DNA of 64,000 nucleotides from contig NZ_JANUFD010000001.1 in NCBI RefSeq assembly GCF_024807945.1, forward strand, positions 434,001-498,000, read 5' to 3'. Below the pieces are notes generated by a model. That model did not search any database. It worked only from the letters and a program-made list of their open reading frames with translations, and was not told the origin of the DNA. Numbering within the stretch: the stretch's first letter is position 1; every line of letters begins with the position of its first letter. Below, piece by piece: positions 44,233 through 53,180 of this stretch. Position numbers and translations under genes: made by a program. This DNA comes from Pseudomonas sp. JUb42. GTDB taxonomy: Bacteria; Pseudomonadota; Gammaproteobacteria; Pseudomonadales; Pseudomonadaceae.

Positions 44233-45312
44233 TTACTCCAGCTGCGGATTGGACCAGGCAAACTGCGGCGGTTCGGTAGTGGCCACGACCACCCGGTTCC
44301 GGCCGCTGCTTTTTGCGCTGTACAGCGCCTTGTCCGCCTCGTGCAGCCACATCGCCGCGTCCGTCAGGTGCGGGCCGTAGCTGGCGATGCCGACACTAAG
44401 GCCAATCTGCAATTGCGGTAGCAGCACGTCATGGTGGGCATTCATTGCCAGGCGCAGGCGTTCGAGGATCTCAAAGGCCTGTTGGCGCGAGGTATTGGGC
44501 AGAATCACGCAAAACTCATCGCCGCCGTAACGGCCAACCAGATCGCTGTCGCGTAACTTGCGCACCAACGCATCACTCATCAATTTGAGTACGGTGTCGC
44601 CGACAATATGACCGTAACTGTCATTAATGTTCTTGAAGTGATCGATATCGATCAAAGCGATTGTGGTATTGCGTTCCAGCGTCTGGCAATTGCCGAACTC
44701 GATATGCAGCAGATCTTTCCATGAACCGTGATTGAGCAAACCGGTGAGGCTGTCGGTGCGGCTGAGTTTGCTGAGGATATGTTTGTGCGCCGATAACTTC
44801 ACCGCCACTTGATAAGACACCAGGCCCACCGCTATCGGATAAATCACCAGCATCGGCAAACAGGCATAGATCTGCAGCGGCGTACTGCCGGGATTAAAGG
44901 CCGGCGAAAAGATCAGGATGGCCACCAACGCACCGAAGGCTTGCGCGAGGCTGCCGTAGATAAACAACCGTTGACCGCCTGCGGCGATGTTATTCATCGC
45001 CATCATCGACAACACGGTCACTGTCGGCAGCGGGCTCAGGCCCATGGCCCCGGCCCAGAAGCCTCCGCCCAGAGAGTCGTAGATCAGGTTGCGGCGCTCG
45101 GCCTGGTACGGCTGACGCGACAGCCGCGCCAATTGATAGGCGACATGGGGCCAGATAAAGCCATTGAAGACCAACAGCGCCCAGACCCAGCCGGATGGGT
45201 GTGTGGGGTACAGCGTCGCCAGGACACTGAAAAAACCGATGCCCAACCCGATACTGCGCGGTAAATAGATGCGCTTGGCAAATGACAATCCCTTGCCGTC
45301 GTGTTTGTTCAT
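44233..45312 (-). CDS. MASE2-GGDEF diguanylate cyclase
   Basis: The 359-residue inner-membrane protein has an N-terminal MASE2 sensor (about residues 10-185, several helices, RIYLPRSIGLGIGFFSVL at its start) and a C-terminal GGDEF domain. The active site YGGDEF is intact, and RDSD five residues upstream is an RxxD inhibitory site, so product feedback is expected. It makes cyclic-di-GMP, with the same layout as DgcC/AdrA. An upstream ATG would add 27 residues but lacks a ribosome site. Confidence 0.88.
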   Translation of the reverse strand: MNKHDGKGLSFAKRIYLPRSIGLGIGFFSVLATLYPTHPSGWVWALLVFNGFIWPHVAYQLARLSRQPYQAERRNLIYDSLGGGFWAGAMGLSPLPTVTVLSMMAMNNIAAGGQRLFIYGSLAQAFGALVAILIFSPAFNPGSTPLQIYACLPMLVIYPIAVGLVSYQVAVKLSAHKHILSKLSRTDSLTGLLNHGSWKDLLHIEFGNCQTLERNTTIALIDIDHFKNINDSYGHIVGDTVLKLMSDALVRKLRDSDLVGRYGGDEFCVILPNTSRQQAFEILERLRLAMNAHHDVLLPQLQIGLSVGIASYGPHLTDAAMWLHEADKALYSAKSSGRNRVVVATTEPPQFAWSNPQLE

Positions 45313-45576
45313 CCCGTTACCCGCCGTTGAGCCCGAGATAAGTGGGCCGCTTGATATTTCGAAGTTTCGCATACAGGCAAAGCATTTTGCCATTACGAGG
45401 AAAATATATATTGGGCAACAACATAGGAGGGATATGTAAACTTAAGTATCACAGTGCTATCACGTTGGTGCTTTTTTGTAGGGCGCCGCCGTTTAGTGAT
45501 TGACCGACACCTTGCCATCCGCTGCAATGCGTCATCGATTCGCCTTCTCCAAAAAACGCCGATAGCAGGACGTGTC

Positions 45577-46218
45577 ATGCCGGATCTCGCCAACCTGATT
45601 GCTTTTTCCCTTATTTCCCTGGGTATGGTTCTGACGCCCGGACCGAACATGATCTACGTGATCTCCCGCTCCATCAGCCAGGGGCGCAAGGCCGGGCTGA
45701 TCTCCCTGGGCGGCGTTGGCGTGGGCTTTATCTTTTATATGCTCTGCGCGGCGTTCGGTATTACCGGCCTGGTCATGGCCGTGCCCTACGCCTACGACGC
45801 CCTTCGCCTGGCCGGTGGCCTGTACCTGTTTTACCTGGCCTGGCAAGCGGTCAAACCCGGCGGCCGCTCACCCTTCCAGGTCAAGGACCTGCCCCAGGAC
45901 AGCAACCGGACCCTGTTCCTCATGGGCCTGATGACCAACCTGTTCAACCCCAAGGTCGCGGTGCTCTACCTGTCACTGCTGCCGCAATTCATCAGCCTCG
46001 ACCACGGTGCCGGAGTGCTCAGCCAGTCCCTGGTTCTGGGCAGTTGCCAGATCGCCGTCAGCCTGACCGTCAACGCAATGATTGCCATGGCCGCCGGCTC
46101 CATCGCCGGCTTCCTCACCCAACGGCCGAACTGGGCCACCTTCCAGCGCTGGCTGATGGGCACGGTGTTATGCGGGTTTGCGGTGCGGATGGTGGTGGAG
46201 GGGCGCAAGTCGGTTTGA
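45577..46218 (+). CDS. LysE-family transporter
   Basis: The 213-residue membrane protein has the LysE/RhtB N-terminus (LISLGMVLTPGPNMIYVISR) and six hydrophobic segments. It probably exports an amino acid or a related compound. CAGGA precedes the ATG. The gene is monocistronic and followed by a diverged repeat. Confidence 0.9.
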   Translation: MPDLANLIAFSLISLGMVLTPGPNMIYVISRSISQGRKAGLISLGGVGVGFIFYMLCAAFGITGLVMAVPYAYDALRLAGGLYLFYLAWQAVKPGGRSPFQVKDLPQDSNRTLFLMGLMTNLFNPKVAVLYLSLLPQFISLDHGAGVLSQSLVLGSCQIAVSLTVNAMIAMAAGSIAGFLTQRPNWATFQRWLMGTVLCGFAVRMVVEGRKSV

Positions 46219-46247
46219 TCGTTGGGCTGTCCAACGTGTACGAATAC

Positions 46248-46355
46248 CGTTGGAGCGAGGCTTGCCCGCGAATGCTGTGCTTCGGGCCCAGATGATGGGG
46301 TAGATGCATCGGCCCCTTCGCGGCGGTGCGGCGATCCGACAAGCCGCGCTCCCTC
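46248..46355. repeat. Diverged REP-type pair (GGAGCGAGGCTTGCCCGCGA family)
   Basis: The left arm is intact, the right arm (TCGCGGCGGTGCGGCGATCC then GACAAGCCGCGCTCC) carries an insertion. It lies between a LysE gene and a convergent gene. Confidence 0.68.
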
Positions 46356-46416
46356 GAGTACTGTGGATGTTGCGCGAGATGGCGTAAGTTCAGGCAACAG
46401 GGTTCATTTCAACCCC

Positions 46417-47004
46417 TCACTTCGCCCCGGTAACCGCCTTCACCAACACGCCATGATCTTTGGCATCCTTCTCGAGGGAAATTACATTGACCATCGCCGT
46501 GCGCGTGCCCGAGGCTGCGGTAATCGTCGTGCTGATCACCCGACCGCCGTCCACATCCCCGGATACATCCAGCTGTCGCAGGCCCAGGCCTTTGCGCACG
46601 AGCTTTTTCTCGCCGTGTTTCTTGAAGTTCTGGTAGCTGCTTTTCTGCTGCGCCAAGGCATCGGCGATGATGGTGTCCAGGGTCTTTTTGTCGTTGGCCG
46701 AGACCTTGGCGCCGGACGGCAGTGGCGTCTCGGTGACGATCACCACACGGTGAGCGGGCTTGTTCAGGTACAGCGACCCCGTGACCCCGGCCGCCCTGGC
46801 CTTGTCGTCGATCTCCGGCATCGGACTTTTCACGTAATCCTTGGGCAGGGCAAACACCAGCTTGCCGCCGAGCATCGACACCCGCTGCGTCGCGACCTTG
46901 GCCGGCGGATGCTTGGCCTTGCTCGCCGCCAGCGCATCCTCGGCAAACAGACCACCGATCAGCGCCAGGCATACCACGGCGGTTTTGAGACTGAACCTGC
47001 GCAT
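46417..47004 (-). CDS. Exported protein of unknown function
   Basis: The 195-residue protein has a signal peptide (cleavage near DALAA) and a mature domain of mixed strands and helices without cysteine. Segments such as VSMLGGKLVFALPKDYVKSP and AHRVVIVTETPLPSGAKVSA suggest a compact beta-rich fold. No family is recognised. Confidence 0.75.
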   Translation of the reverse strand: MRRFSLKTAVVCLALIGGLFAEDALAASKAKHPPAKVATQRVSMLGGKLVFALPKDYVKSPMPEIDDKARAAGVTGSLYLNKPAHRVVIVTETPLPSGAKVSANDKKTLDTIIADALAQQKSSYQNFKKHGEKKLVRKGLGLRQLDVSGDVDGGRVISTTITAASGTRTAMVNVISLEKDAKDHGVLVKAVTGAK

Positions 47005-47110
47005 CCGACTTCCTCTTCTAATGACGCCCGGAAAAACGAGATGGCATTATGCCTCTGTGGCTCATCCTGTGGGAGCCGGCTTGCTGGCGATCGAGTGCGA
47101 AGCGCTCGCT

Positions 47111-47668
47111 TTACTTCATCGGCGCAAAAATCGGCCGTATCCCCCGACACTTCGGATAATCCACACACCCCCAGAAATTCCCCCCGGCATTGGCCCCGGA
47201 ACCGGCAACCTTCAACACCATCGGCTTCTTGCAGTGCGGGCAATTCGGCGCCTTGACCTCTACCTCGGGTTCCGGCTCCGGCGGTACAACAACCGGTTCG
47301 ACCCCAGGCACTTCAACCACCTCAGGCGCCGCTACCTCTTCAATAACCGGCTCAGGCTCCGGCGCAACCTCAGGCTCCGGCAGCACGACCGCCTTACGCC
47401 GTCGCAACACCGACGCCGCAGCCCCCGCCAGAAAAATCAGCGGCAGCACGTATTGGCCAATCACCGCCATCTTCTGAAACATCGCACTCACCGCCAGCCC
47501 ACCCGAATGCCCTCCGGCAAACTCGGGCAACGGCTCCACGGCCACCGAATGCAGATACCAGCCCGTAGCAATGGCCAGCAGCACACTGAGCCACCAAGGT
47601 TGGCTGCCGAGAAAATGCACCGGCGCGGTGCCAGGAGAAGAGGGCAGTAACGACTTTTTGCGCGACAT
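47111..47668 (-). CDS. Membrane protein with a topoisomerase-type C4 zinc finger
   Basis: The 185-residue protein has two membrane helices (about residues 25-45 and 67-87), a linker of about 60 residues made of Pro-Glu-Val repeats, and a C-terminal zinc finger of the topoisomerase type: CPHCKKPMVLK and a distal CVDYPKCRG. Such fingers bind single-stranded DNA when attached to topoisomerase I, but here the domain is tethered to the membrane and would face the cytosol. Its role is unknown. The start at 47668 precedes the first hydrophobic stretch. Confidence 0.78.
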   Translation of the reverse strand: MSRKKSLLPSSPGTAPVHFLGSQPWWLSVLLAIATGWYLHSVAVEPLPEFAGGHSGGLAVSAMFQKMAVIGQYVLPLIFLAGAAASVLRRRKAVVLPEPEVAPEPEPVIEEVAAPEVVEVPGVEPVVVPPEPEPEVEVKAPNCPHCKKPMVLKVAGSGANAGGNFWGCVDYPKCRGIRPIFAPMK

Positions 47669-47763
47669 AAACAGTGCCTTGAATGAACTGCGCGAAAGCA
47701 TACCGCCACGTCCGCGCAGGCGCGAACTTTGATCCAGGTTCATCTGGCACGATCACTGCTATG

Positions 47764-47784
47764 AATTAAAGAGCTAATCAATTA
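47764..47784 (+). promoter_or_regulatory. Candidate operator A, before the TetR gene
   Basis: AATTAAAGAGCTAATCAATT plus a final A aligns with three other sites (48732, 50840, 54900) on the pattern AATTAA-x8-TTAATTA. It is 88 bases before the TetR start, and implies self-control. Confidence 0.65.
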
Positions 47785-47872
47785 ATTTAATTTCGCGAGA
47801 ACTCGGCCAGGCCTGGCAGCCTGGTTTGTCCATCAGGATCGGATGATTCAACTCCTAAGGTAGCGTGTATCG

Positions 47873-48574
47873 ATGCAGACAATTACGGGCCGACGTGGCA
47901 ATGCGGCTTCTCCGGCAGAGAAGAGCAAACCCGGCAGGAAGGGCCCCGGCCGACCGGAAGGCGCCAGTAACCTGCGGGACGAGATTCTGGATGCGGCGGA
48001 AGAATTGTTCGCCAACCTTGGGTATGCCGGCACCACCATGCGCGAAGTGTCACAGCACGCCAAAGTCACCCAGGCACTGATCAGCTACTACTTCGGTTCC
48101 AAATACGGCTTGTTCGAAGAGGTGTTTCTGCGCCGCGGCAGTGCCATTTCCGATGAGCGCCTGAAGAATCTCGAGACCCTGCAAGCCCAGGGCGAGAAGC
48201 CCGTCGTGCGGGCCATAGTCGAGGCGTTTCTGCTGCCGACCGTGGTGTTGCGTACGTCCGTTCAAGGGCGACATTTCCTGCGTCTGCAAGCGCGTTTGCA
48301 TACTGAGCCGCCAAACATTTCCTATGCTCTGCGGGATAAAGCCTACGGCACCTCGACCCAGCGTTACGTCGATGCCTTGAAGGAAGCCCTGCCAGGCCTG
48401 AGTGACCTGGATGCCAACTGGCGGATCACGCTGATGGTCGGCACTTACCTCTACGCATTTTCTGATAGCCATCGCATGGAAGAGCGCCTGCCGGACGGGC
48501 AGTACAACCCGGATGACTGGCAGTCGCTGATCCAGCAGGTCACCAGTTTCGTCGTCGGAGGCATGTCGGCGTGA
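47873..48574 (+). CDS. TetR-family regulator of the pyridine regulon
   Basis: The 233-residue protein has an N-terminal TetR helix-turn-helix (residues 40-85, YAGTTMREVSQHAKVTQALI then SYYFGSKYGLFEEVFLRRG) behind a basic, glycine- and lysine-rich extension of about 30 residues. The C-terminal ligand-binding domain is helical. It opens the catabolic region and its gene has the same AT-rich site as the three catabolic units, so it is the obvious regulator, probably a repressor released by a pathway compound. Confidence 0.87.
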   Translation: MQTITGRRGNAASPAEKSKPGRKGPGRPEGASNLRDEILDAAEELFANLGYAGTTMREVSQHAKVTQALISYYFGSKYGLFEEVFLRRGSAISDERLKNLETLQAQGEKPVVRAIVEAFLLPTVVLRTSVQGRHFLRLQARLHTEPPNISYALRDKAYGTSTQRYVDALKEALPGLSDLDANWRITLMVGTYLYAFSDSHRMEERLPDGQYNPDDWQSLIQQVTSFVVGGMSA

Positions 48575-48731
48575 CGGCCTGAGATGGGTAGAAAAGCACC
48601 ATTTTGGGAGGAAGCTTCACCAGGATGGTGCGAACGGGGAATCGGGTAGAAAACAGGTTTTTTAATAAAACTCATAAAAATCAGATAGATAAAGAATATT
48701 TTTGCATTTGGCACGGCTTCTGCTATCCATT

Positions 48732-48752
48732 AATTAAAAGGTTGATTAATTA
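48732..48752 (+). promoter_or_regulatory. Candidate operator B, before the Rieske operon
   Basis: AATTAAAAGGTTGATTAATT plus A lies 45 bases before the Rieske start. It differs from site C at only three positions and forms an imperfect inverted repeat. Confidence 0.75.
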
Positions 48753-48797
48753 ATTACCGCTCAGCGTGAGCAAACCTGAGAGAGCAAAGGAGTCGTG

Positions 48798-49856
48798 ATG
48801 AACCTGATAGCCGTTTCATCTCACCAACCCGTGACCGCCGCCGACGGGTGCCAGGACCCGGTCCTGCTCAACGACTGGCATGTCGTTGGCTACAGCAGCG
48901 ATTTTGTCGCCGGTACGATTTACCCCGTCCGTTTGCTGGAACGCGAACTGATCGTCTGGCGTAGCGACGATGATCAAATCCACGTATGGGAAGACCTGTG
49001 CATCCATCGTGGTGCGCGGTTATCCAAGGGCTGGATCAAGAATGACTCGGTGGTCTGCCCGTACCATGGCTGGGAATACAACGGCAGCGGCGCCTGCACC
49101 CTGATGCCTGCCGCACCCGATGAGAAGCCGATGAAGAAGGCCAAAGCCTTTCCTTACTCGGCAGTGGAGCGCTACGGTTTTGTCTGGACCTGCCTGGGTG
49201 AGCCGGAGTCTGACATCCCGGTATTCCCGGAGTGGGAGGATGCCGGTTTCATGAAGGTGCACAGCGGCCCTTACAACTACGCCGCCAACGGTTTCCGCGC
49301 GGTGGAAAACTTCATCGATGCCTCGCACTTCCCGTTTGTGCACGCCGGCCTCAATGGCGTGATGGACAAGCCAGATCGTCTGGAACCCTACAGCGTCGAA
49401 GAAGTGGACGGCGGTCTGCGTTCCTCCGAAGTCCGGGTGTTCCAGCCGTGGGGCGATGCCCGGGGCAAACCACTGGTGGCCTTCTATACTTACCACGCCT
49501 TCCGCCCGCTGGTGGGTTACTTCTCCAAGCGTACCCAGGACTCCGACGCCGAAGGCAATATCATCAGCGACAAGTCGGATACCTTCGCCACCCTGTTCAC
49601 CGTTCAGCCTCTGGACACGGTTAATTGCATCGTGCGCGTCTGTGCGGCGATGGATGTCAGCCCACGACCCGATCCGGATGCGGTAAGGGCCCGCGCAGAC
49701 GTGGTCTTCGGCCAGGATCGCGACATTGTCGAAAGCCAGCGTCCCGAGCGTATCCCCACCGAACTGCGTTATGAGCTGCATCACCGCACCGACCTCATGG
49801 GCCAACGCTACCGTACCTGGCTGCGTAACAAGGGCATCAGCTATGGCGTTATCTGA
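48798..49856 (+). CDS. Rieske non-haem iron oxygenase, VanA-type
   Basis: The 352-residue oxygenase component has an N-terminal Rieske domain with ligands C68xH70 (CIHRGARL) and C87xxH90 (CPYHGWEY), and a C-terminal catalytic domain with iron ligands in NFIDASHFPFVH (H177, H182; bridging D174). Length and lack of a beta subunit place it with VanA, caffeine demethylase and similar enzymes that hydroxylate or O/N-demethylate. Its reductase overlaps it. In this cluster it probably performs the first attack on a pyridine compound, perhaps removing an N-methyl group; the substrate is inference. The ATG follows AAAGGAGTCG. Confidence 0.88.
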   Translation: MNLIAVSSHQPVTAADGCQDPVLLNDWHVVGYSSDFVAGTIYPVRLLERELIVWRSDDDQIHVWEDLCIHRGARLSKGWIKNDSVVCPYHGWEYNGSGACTLMPAAPDEKPMKKAKAFPYSAVERYGFVWTCLGEPESDIPVFPEWEDAGFMKVHSGPYNYAANGFRAVENFIDASHFPFVHAGLNGVMDKPDRLEPYSVEEVDGGLRSSEVRVFQPWGDARGKPLVAFYTYHAFRPLVGYFSKRTQDSDAEGNIISDKSDTFATLFTVQPLDTVNCIVRVCAAMDVSPRPDPDAVRARADVVFGQDRDIVESQRPERIPTELRYELHHRTDLMGQRYRTWLRNKGISYGVI

Positions 49857-50802
49857 CGGCGTGTTCAAGGTGCGCCTGCACGCCATCGAATATGGCGCCC
49901 CGGGCATCAATATCTACACCTTTGAAGCACTGGATGGCCAGCCGCTGGCGACTTACGAGCCTGGCGCTCATGTCGACGTGGTGATGGCGCCGGACCTGCT
50001 GCGCCAGTATTCGTTGCTCTGGCCTGCGACCCACCCGGCGCGTTACCAGATTGCCGTGCAACTGGCGGAAGTCGGCAAGGGCGGCTCGCGCAAGTTGCAC
50101 TTCGAGTCGGTGGTGGGGGCGACTTATGAAATGTCGCAGCCGCGCAACCACTTCCCGCTGCTGCCGAGCGATGAAGAGTTTCACCTGTTCGCAGGGGGCA
50201 TCGGCATTACGCCCATCGTCTCGATGTACCGCAAGCTCAAGGCCGAGGGCCGCAAAGCCTCTTTGTATTACTGGGCAAGCAGCGCGCAACACATGCTGTT
50301 TCATGAGCAACTGTGCCGGGAGCAGGACGGTGTCCGGTTGTTCCATACCCGCTCGGGTGGCGGGGTACCGCCGCGCTTGAAGGATATCCTCGCCACCTTG
50401 CCCCATAGCGCCCAGTTGTACTGCTGCGGGCCCCAGGGAATGGTCGACGAGTTTGACCGCCTGACCCTGCACCGCCCGCAAGCCAATAACCATCGCGAGC
50501 GCTTCAGCGCCACCACCGATGCCTTGCAGCCGGGTGATTCCTTTCGTGTGCGCCTGCAGCGATCGGGGCTGACCCTGACCGTCGCGGCCGAGCAAAGCCT
50601 GTTGCAGGTCTGCGAAGCAGCCGGTGTCGAGGTGGCGTATTCATGCGAGGAGGGCGTGTGCGGCGCCTGCGAAGTGAAGGTACTGGCCGGTCAGGTGGAA
50701 CACCGCGACACGGTGCTCAGCCCGGCACAACGCCAGCGTAGCGAAACCATGATGATCTGCTGCTCACGCGGCTTGGGCGACAGCCTGGTCTTGGACCTTT
50801 AG
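49843..50802 (+). CDS. Rieske oxygenase reductase, VanB-type (FMN, 2Fe-2S)
   Basis: The 319-residue protein has an FMN-reductase barrel (about residues 10-105), an NAD(H)-binding domain (110-225, with FAGGIGITPIVSMYRKL) and a C-terminal plant-type ferredoxin (240-319, with CEEGVCGACEV and a late CC pair). This order is that of VanB-class phthalate-dioxygenase-reductase proteins, which pass electrons from NADH to the Rieske partner. Its start lies 14 bases inside the Rieske gene, so the two are coupled. Confidence 0.9.
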   Translation: MALSDGVFKVRLHAIEYGAPGINIYTFEALDGQPLATYEPGAHVDVVMAPDLLRQYSLLWPATHPARYQIAVQLAEVGKGGSRKLHFESVVGATYEMSQPRNHFPLLPSDEEFHLFAGGIGITPIVSMYRKLKAEGRKASLYYWASSAQHMLFHEQLCREQDGVRLFHTRSGGGVPPRLKDILATLPHSAQLYCCGPQGMVDEFDRLTLHRPQANNHRERFSATTDALQPGDSFRVRLQRSGLTLTVAAEQSLLQVCEAAGVEVAYSCEEGVCGACEVKVLAGQVEHRDTVLSPAQRQRSETMMICCSRGLGDSLVLDL

Positions 50803-50839
50803 GGGCCGGGGCCGTCTCGACTTATTTTTTTGACCGATT

Positions 50840-50860
50840 AATTAATTGGTTGATCAATTA
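50840..50860 (+). promoter_or_regulatory. Candidate operator C, before the monooxygenase operon
   Basis: AATTAATTGGTTGATCAATT plus A lies 49 bases before the FAD monooxygenase start and is nearly the same as site B. Confidence 0.75.
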
Positions 50861-50909
50861 TTACAAAGCGCCGACGCGATCAACGATCGCCCCGGCAGGA
50901 GGAACACCC

Positions 50910-52145
50910 ATGGACAGAGCATTGCGAGTTGGCATCATCGGTGCGGGAATCGGCGGCGTCACCCTGGCCCGGGCACTCAGTCAGCGTGGCATCGAGGCGC
51001 GGATTTTCGAACGTGCACCGATGTTCGGTGAGGTCGGCGCAGGGGTACAGATGACCCCCAACGCGGTGAAGGTGCTCAGCGAGCTGGGCCTGGATGAGCA
51101 ACTGAAAAAGATCGGTTTTCTGCCCGAGGCGATGGTGGGGCGCAACTGGAAAACCGCGCGGGAGTTGTTCAGAACGCCACTGAAAGCGTCCTGCCCGGAT
51201 CTGTATGGCGCGCGGTTCTATCATGTCCATCGTGCCGATTTGCATGCCGCCCTGGCCCGCGATATCAAGCCGGATCAGGCCACTTTCGGCGCGCATTGCG
51301 TCGGCCTGGTCCAACACGGCAGCACCGCCGTGGCGAAGTTTGCCGATGGCTCGGAGTTTGAGGCCGACCTGATCGTCGGCGCCGACGGTGTGCGCTCGGT
51401 GATCCGCGAGCAGCTGTGGGGCGAGGAAGCGGCCAACTACACCGGGCACATGTGCTGGCGCGCCCTGGTCAATGTCGACAAGCATCCGCTGCCCTTCGTC
51501 AGCCCGGATTCGAGTTTTTGGATGGGCCCTAAAGGCCACGTGGTGACCTACTACGTCAAGGGTGGCTCGATGGTCAATATCGTCGCCGTCAACGAAAGCC
51601 CGGCGTGGGTCGAGGAATCCTGGAATGCCAAGAGCACGCAACAGGAGCTGCTTGGCGGCTTTGAGGGCTGGCACCCGAACCTGGTCGAGCTGTTCAAACG
51701 CACCGATCCCGAGGCGATCTTCAAGTGGGGGCTGTTTGACCGCGATCCGATGAAGACCTGGTCCAAAGGCAACGCCACCCTGCTCGGTGACGCCGCGCAC
51801 CCGATGCTGCCTTTCCTGTCCCAAGGCGCCGCCATGGCCATCGAAGACGGCTATGTATTGGCCCAATCTCTGGCGTTTCACGGCTCGCATCAGTTGCAGT
51901 CGGCCTTGCGCGCCTACGAACTGGAACGCCTGCCCCGCACCAGCCGGGTTCAACTGGAAGCCCGTGAACGTGGCCGCACTTACCACCTGCCTTCGGCGTG
52001 GTCGCAGCTCAAGCGCGATATGGCTTACCGCTGGCGCCAGTTACTCAACCCGAATGCCGTGGGAATTCAGGCGAACTGGGTCTACGAGTACGACGCGCGT
52101 GATTGTGAAAAGCGTTTTCCGCTGGCGGCGAAGATTCCGGCGTGA
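50910..52145 (+). CDS. FAD-dependent aromatic monooxygenase (NicC/HpaM-like role)
   Basis: The 411-residue class A flavoprotein hydroxylase has the dinucleotide motif GIIGAGIGGVTLARAL, the DG fingerprint LIVGADGVRSVIRE and the late GDAAHPMLPFLSQGA motif. It is only distantly like NicC, which turns 6-hydroxynicotinate into 2,5-dihydroxypyridine by oxidative decarboxylation; HpaM does the same for 5-hydroxypicolinate. As it lies beside NicD, NicX and NicF homologues it very likely forms 2,5-dihydroxypyridine here, but the ring substrate is not known. AGGAGG six bases before the ATG sets the start. Confidence 0.87.
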   Translation: MDRALRVGIIGAGIGGVTLARALSQRGIEARIFERAPMFGEVGAGVQMTPNAVKVLSELGLDEQLKKIGFLPEAMVGRNWKTARELFRTPLKASCPDLYGARFYHVHRADLHAALARDIKPDQATFGAHCVGLVQHGSTAVAKFADGSEFEADLIVGADGVRSVIREQLWGEEAANYTGHMCWRALVNVDKHPLPFVSPDSSFWMGPKGHVVTYYVKGGSMVNIVAVNESPAWVEESWNAKSTQQELLGGFEGWHPNLVELFKRTDPEAIFKWGLFDRDPMKTWSKGNATLLGDAAHPMLPFLSQGAAMAIEDGYVLAQSLAFHGSHQLQSALRAYELERLPRTSRVQLEARERGRTYHLPSAWSQLKRDMAYRWRQLLNPNAVGIQANWVYEYDARDCEKRFPLAAKIPA

Positions 52146-52174
52146 TGCGCATGCAGATGAGGTCGCCAACTGAC

Positions 52175-52266
52175 TGTGGGAGCGAATTCATTCGCGAAGA
52201 GGGCGGTACAGCCGACGCCTGGTCAGTGTCGCTAATACCGCTCTGGCGAATGAATGGGCGCCCGCC
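52175..52266. repeat. Half-decayed REP-type pair (GAATTCATTCGC family)
   Basis: The left arm TGTGGGAGCGAATTCATTCG is intact; the right arm has lost part of its match (GCGAATGAATGGGCGCCCGC). It lies within the catabolic operon between the monooxygenase and the hydrolase genes. Confidence 0.7.
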
Positions 52267-52338
52267 AAAGGCGAAGATTTCAATCAATCACAGGGTTTCG
52301 ATGGACCCGACGCACCACCATCCCTGGGAGGTCATCCA

Positions 52339-53178
52339 ATGAGTCATCTTCGCTACGGCGCCCACGTGCACGCCAATGGCATCCGTCAGCATTACCTGCG
52401 TTACGGCCCGGCCGACGGCAGTGAGGCGGGGCTTGATCCGCTGATCATCGTGCCGGGCATTACCAGCCCGGCGGTGACCTGGGGCTTTGTCGCCGAACGC
52501 TTGGCCAGCCGCTTTGACACCTATGTGCTGGATGTTCGCGGCCGCGGGCTGTCTGCGACCGGCGAGCAACTGGACTACAGCCTGGACGCTCAGGCCCGTG
52601 ACCTGATCGCCTTTGCCGCAGCGCTGGGTCTTGAGCGTTACAGCGTGGTCGGGCATTCCATGGGCGCGAGGATTGCCATTCGCTCGGCGCTGATCGGGGC
52701 GCCGGGCATGGCGCGGGCGGTGTTGGTCGACCCTCCGGTATCCGGGCCTGGCCGTCGCCCTTATCCGGCGCAGTTGTCCTGGTATATCGACTCCATTCGC
52801 CAAGCCAAAACGGGCATGAGCGGCGCGGACATGCGCGCCTTCTGCCCGAGCTGGACCGAGGCCCAACTGACCCTGCGCGCGCAGTGGCTGCACACCTGCG
52901 ATGAACGGGCAATCCTGGCCAGCTTCAACGGCTTTCATGACGATCCCGTCGTGGAAAACATCGCCGCCATCCGCTGCCCGGCCCTGTTAATGACCGCCGC
53001 CAGGGGCGATGTGGTCAAGGACGAAGACGTTGCCGAACTGCAAGCCCGCTTGCCCGGCCTCGCCCATGTGCGTGTGGCGAATGCCGGCCACATGATTCCC
53101 TGGGACAACGAAGAAGGCTTCTACGCCGCGCTGGGCGACTTCCTCGGTGCGCCCCTGACCGATACCGGAGAACGCTAG
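52339..53178 (+). CDS. nicD: N-formylmaleamate deformylase, NicD-like
   Basis: The 279-residue alpha/beta hydrolase matches NicD of P. putida over long stretches as I remember that sequence: ANGIRQHYLRYG, VPGITSPAVTWGFVAERL, TYVLDVRGRGLS, the nucleophile elbow GHSMGAR, VDPPVSGPGRRPYP and the histidine in NAGHMIPWD. It hydrolyses N-formylmaleamate to maleamate and formate. GGGAGG precedes the ATG. It lies just ahead of NicX- and NicF-like genes in one operon. Confidence 0.9.
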   Translation: MSHLRYGAHVHANGIRQHYLRYGPADGSEAGLDPLIIVPGITSPAVTWGFVAERLASRFDTYVLDVRGRGLSATGEQLDYSLDAQARDLIAFAAALGLERYSVVGHSMGARIAIRSALIGAPGMARAVLVDPPVSGPGRRPYPAQLSWYIDSIRQAKTGMSGADMRAFCPSWTEAQLTLRAQWLHTCDERAILASFNGFHDDPVVENIAAIRCPALLMTAARGDVVKDEDVAELQARLPGLAHVRVANAGHMIPWDNEEGFYAALGDFLGAPLTDTGER

Positions 53179-53180
53179 CC

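Noticed and set aside
50910..52145. Naming the FAD monooxygenase NicC outright
   Set aside because: The sequence differs widely from the remembered P. putida NicC, and alternatives such as an HpaM-like substrate fit equally well.
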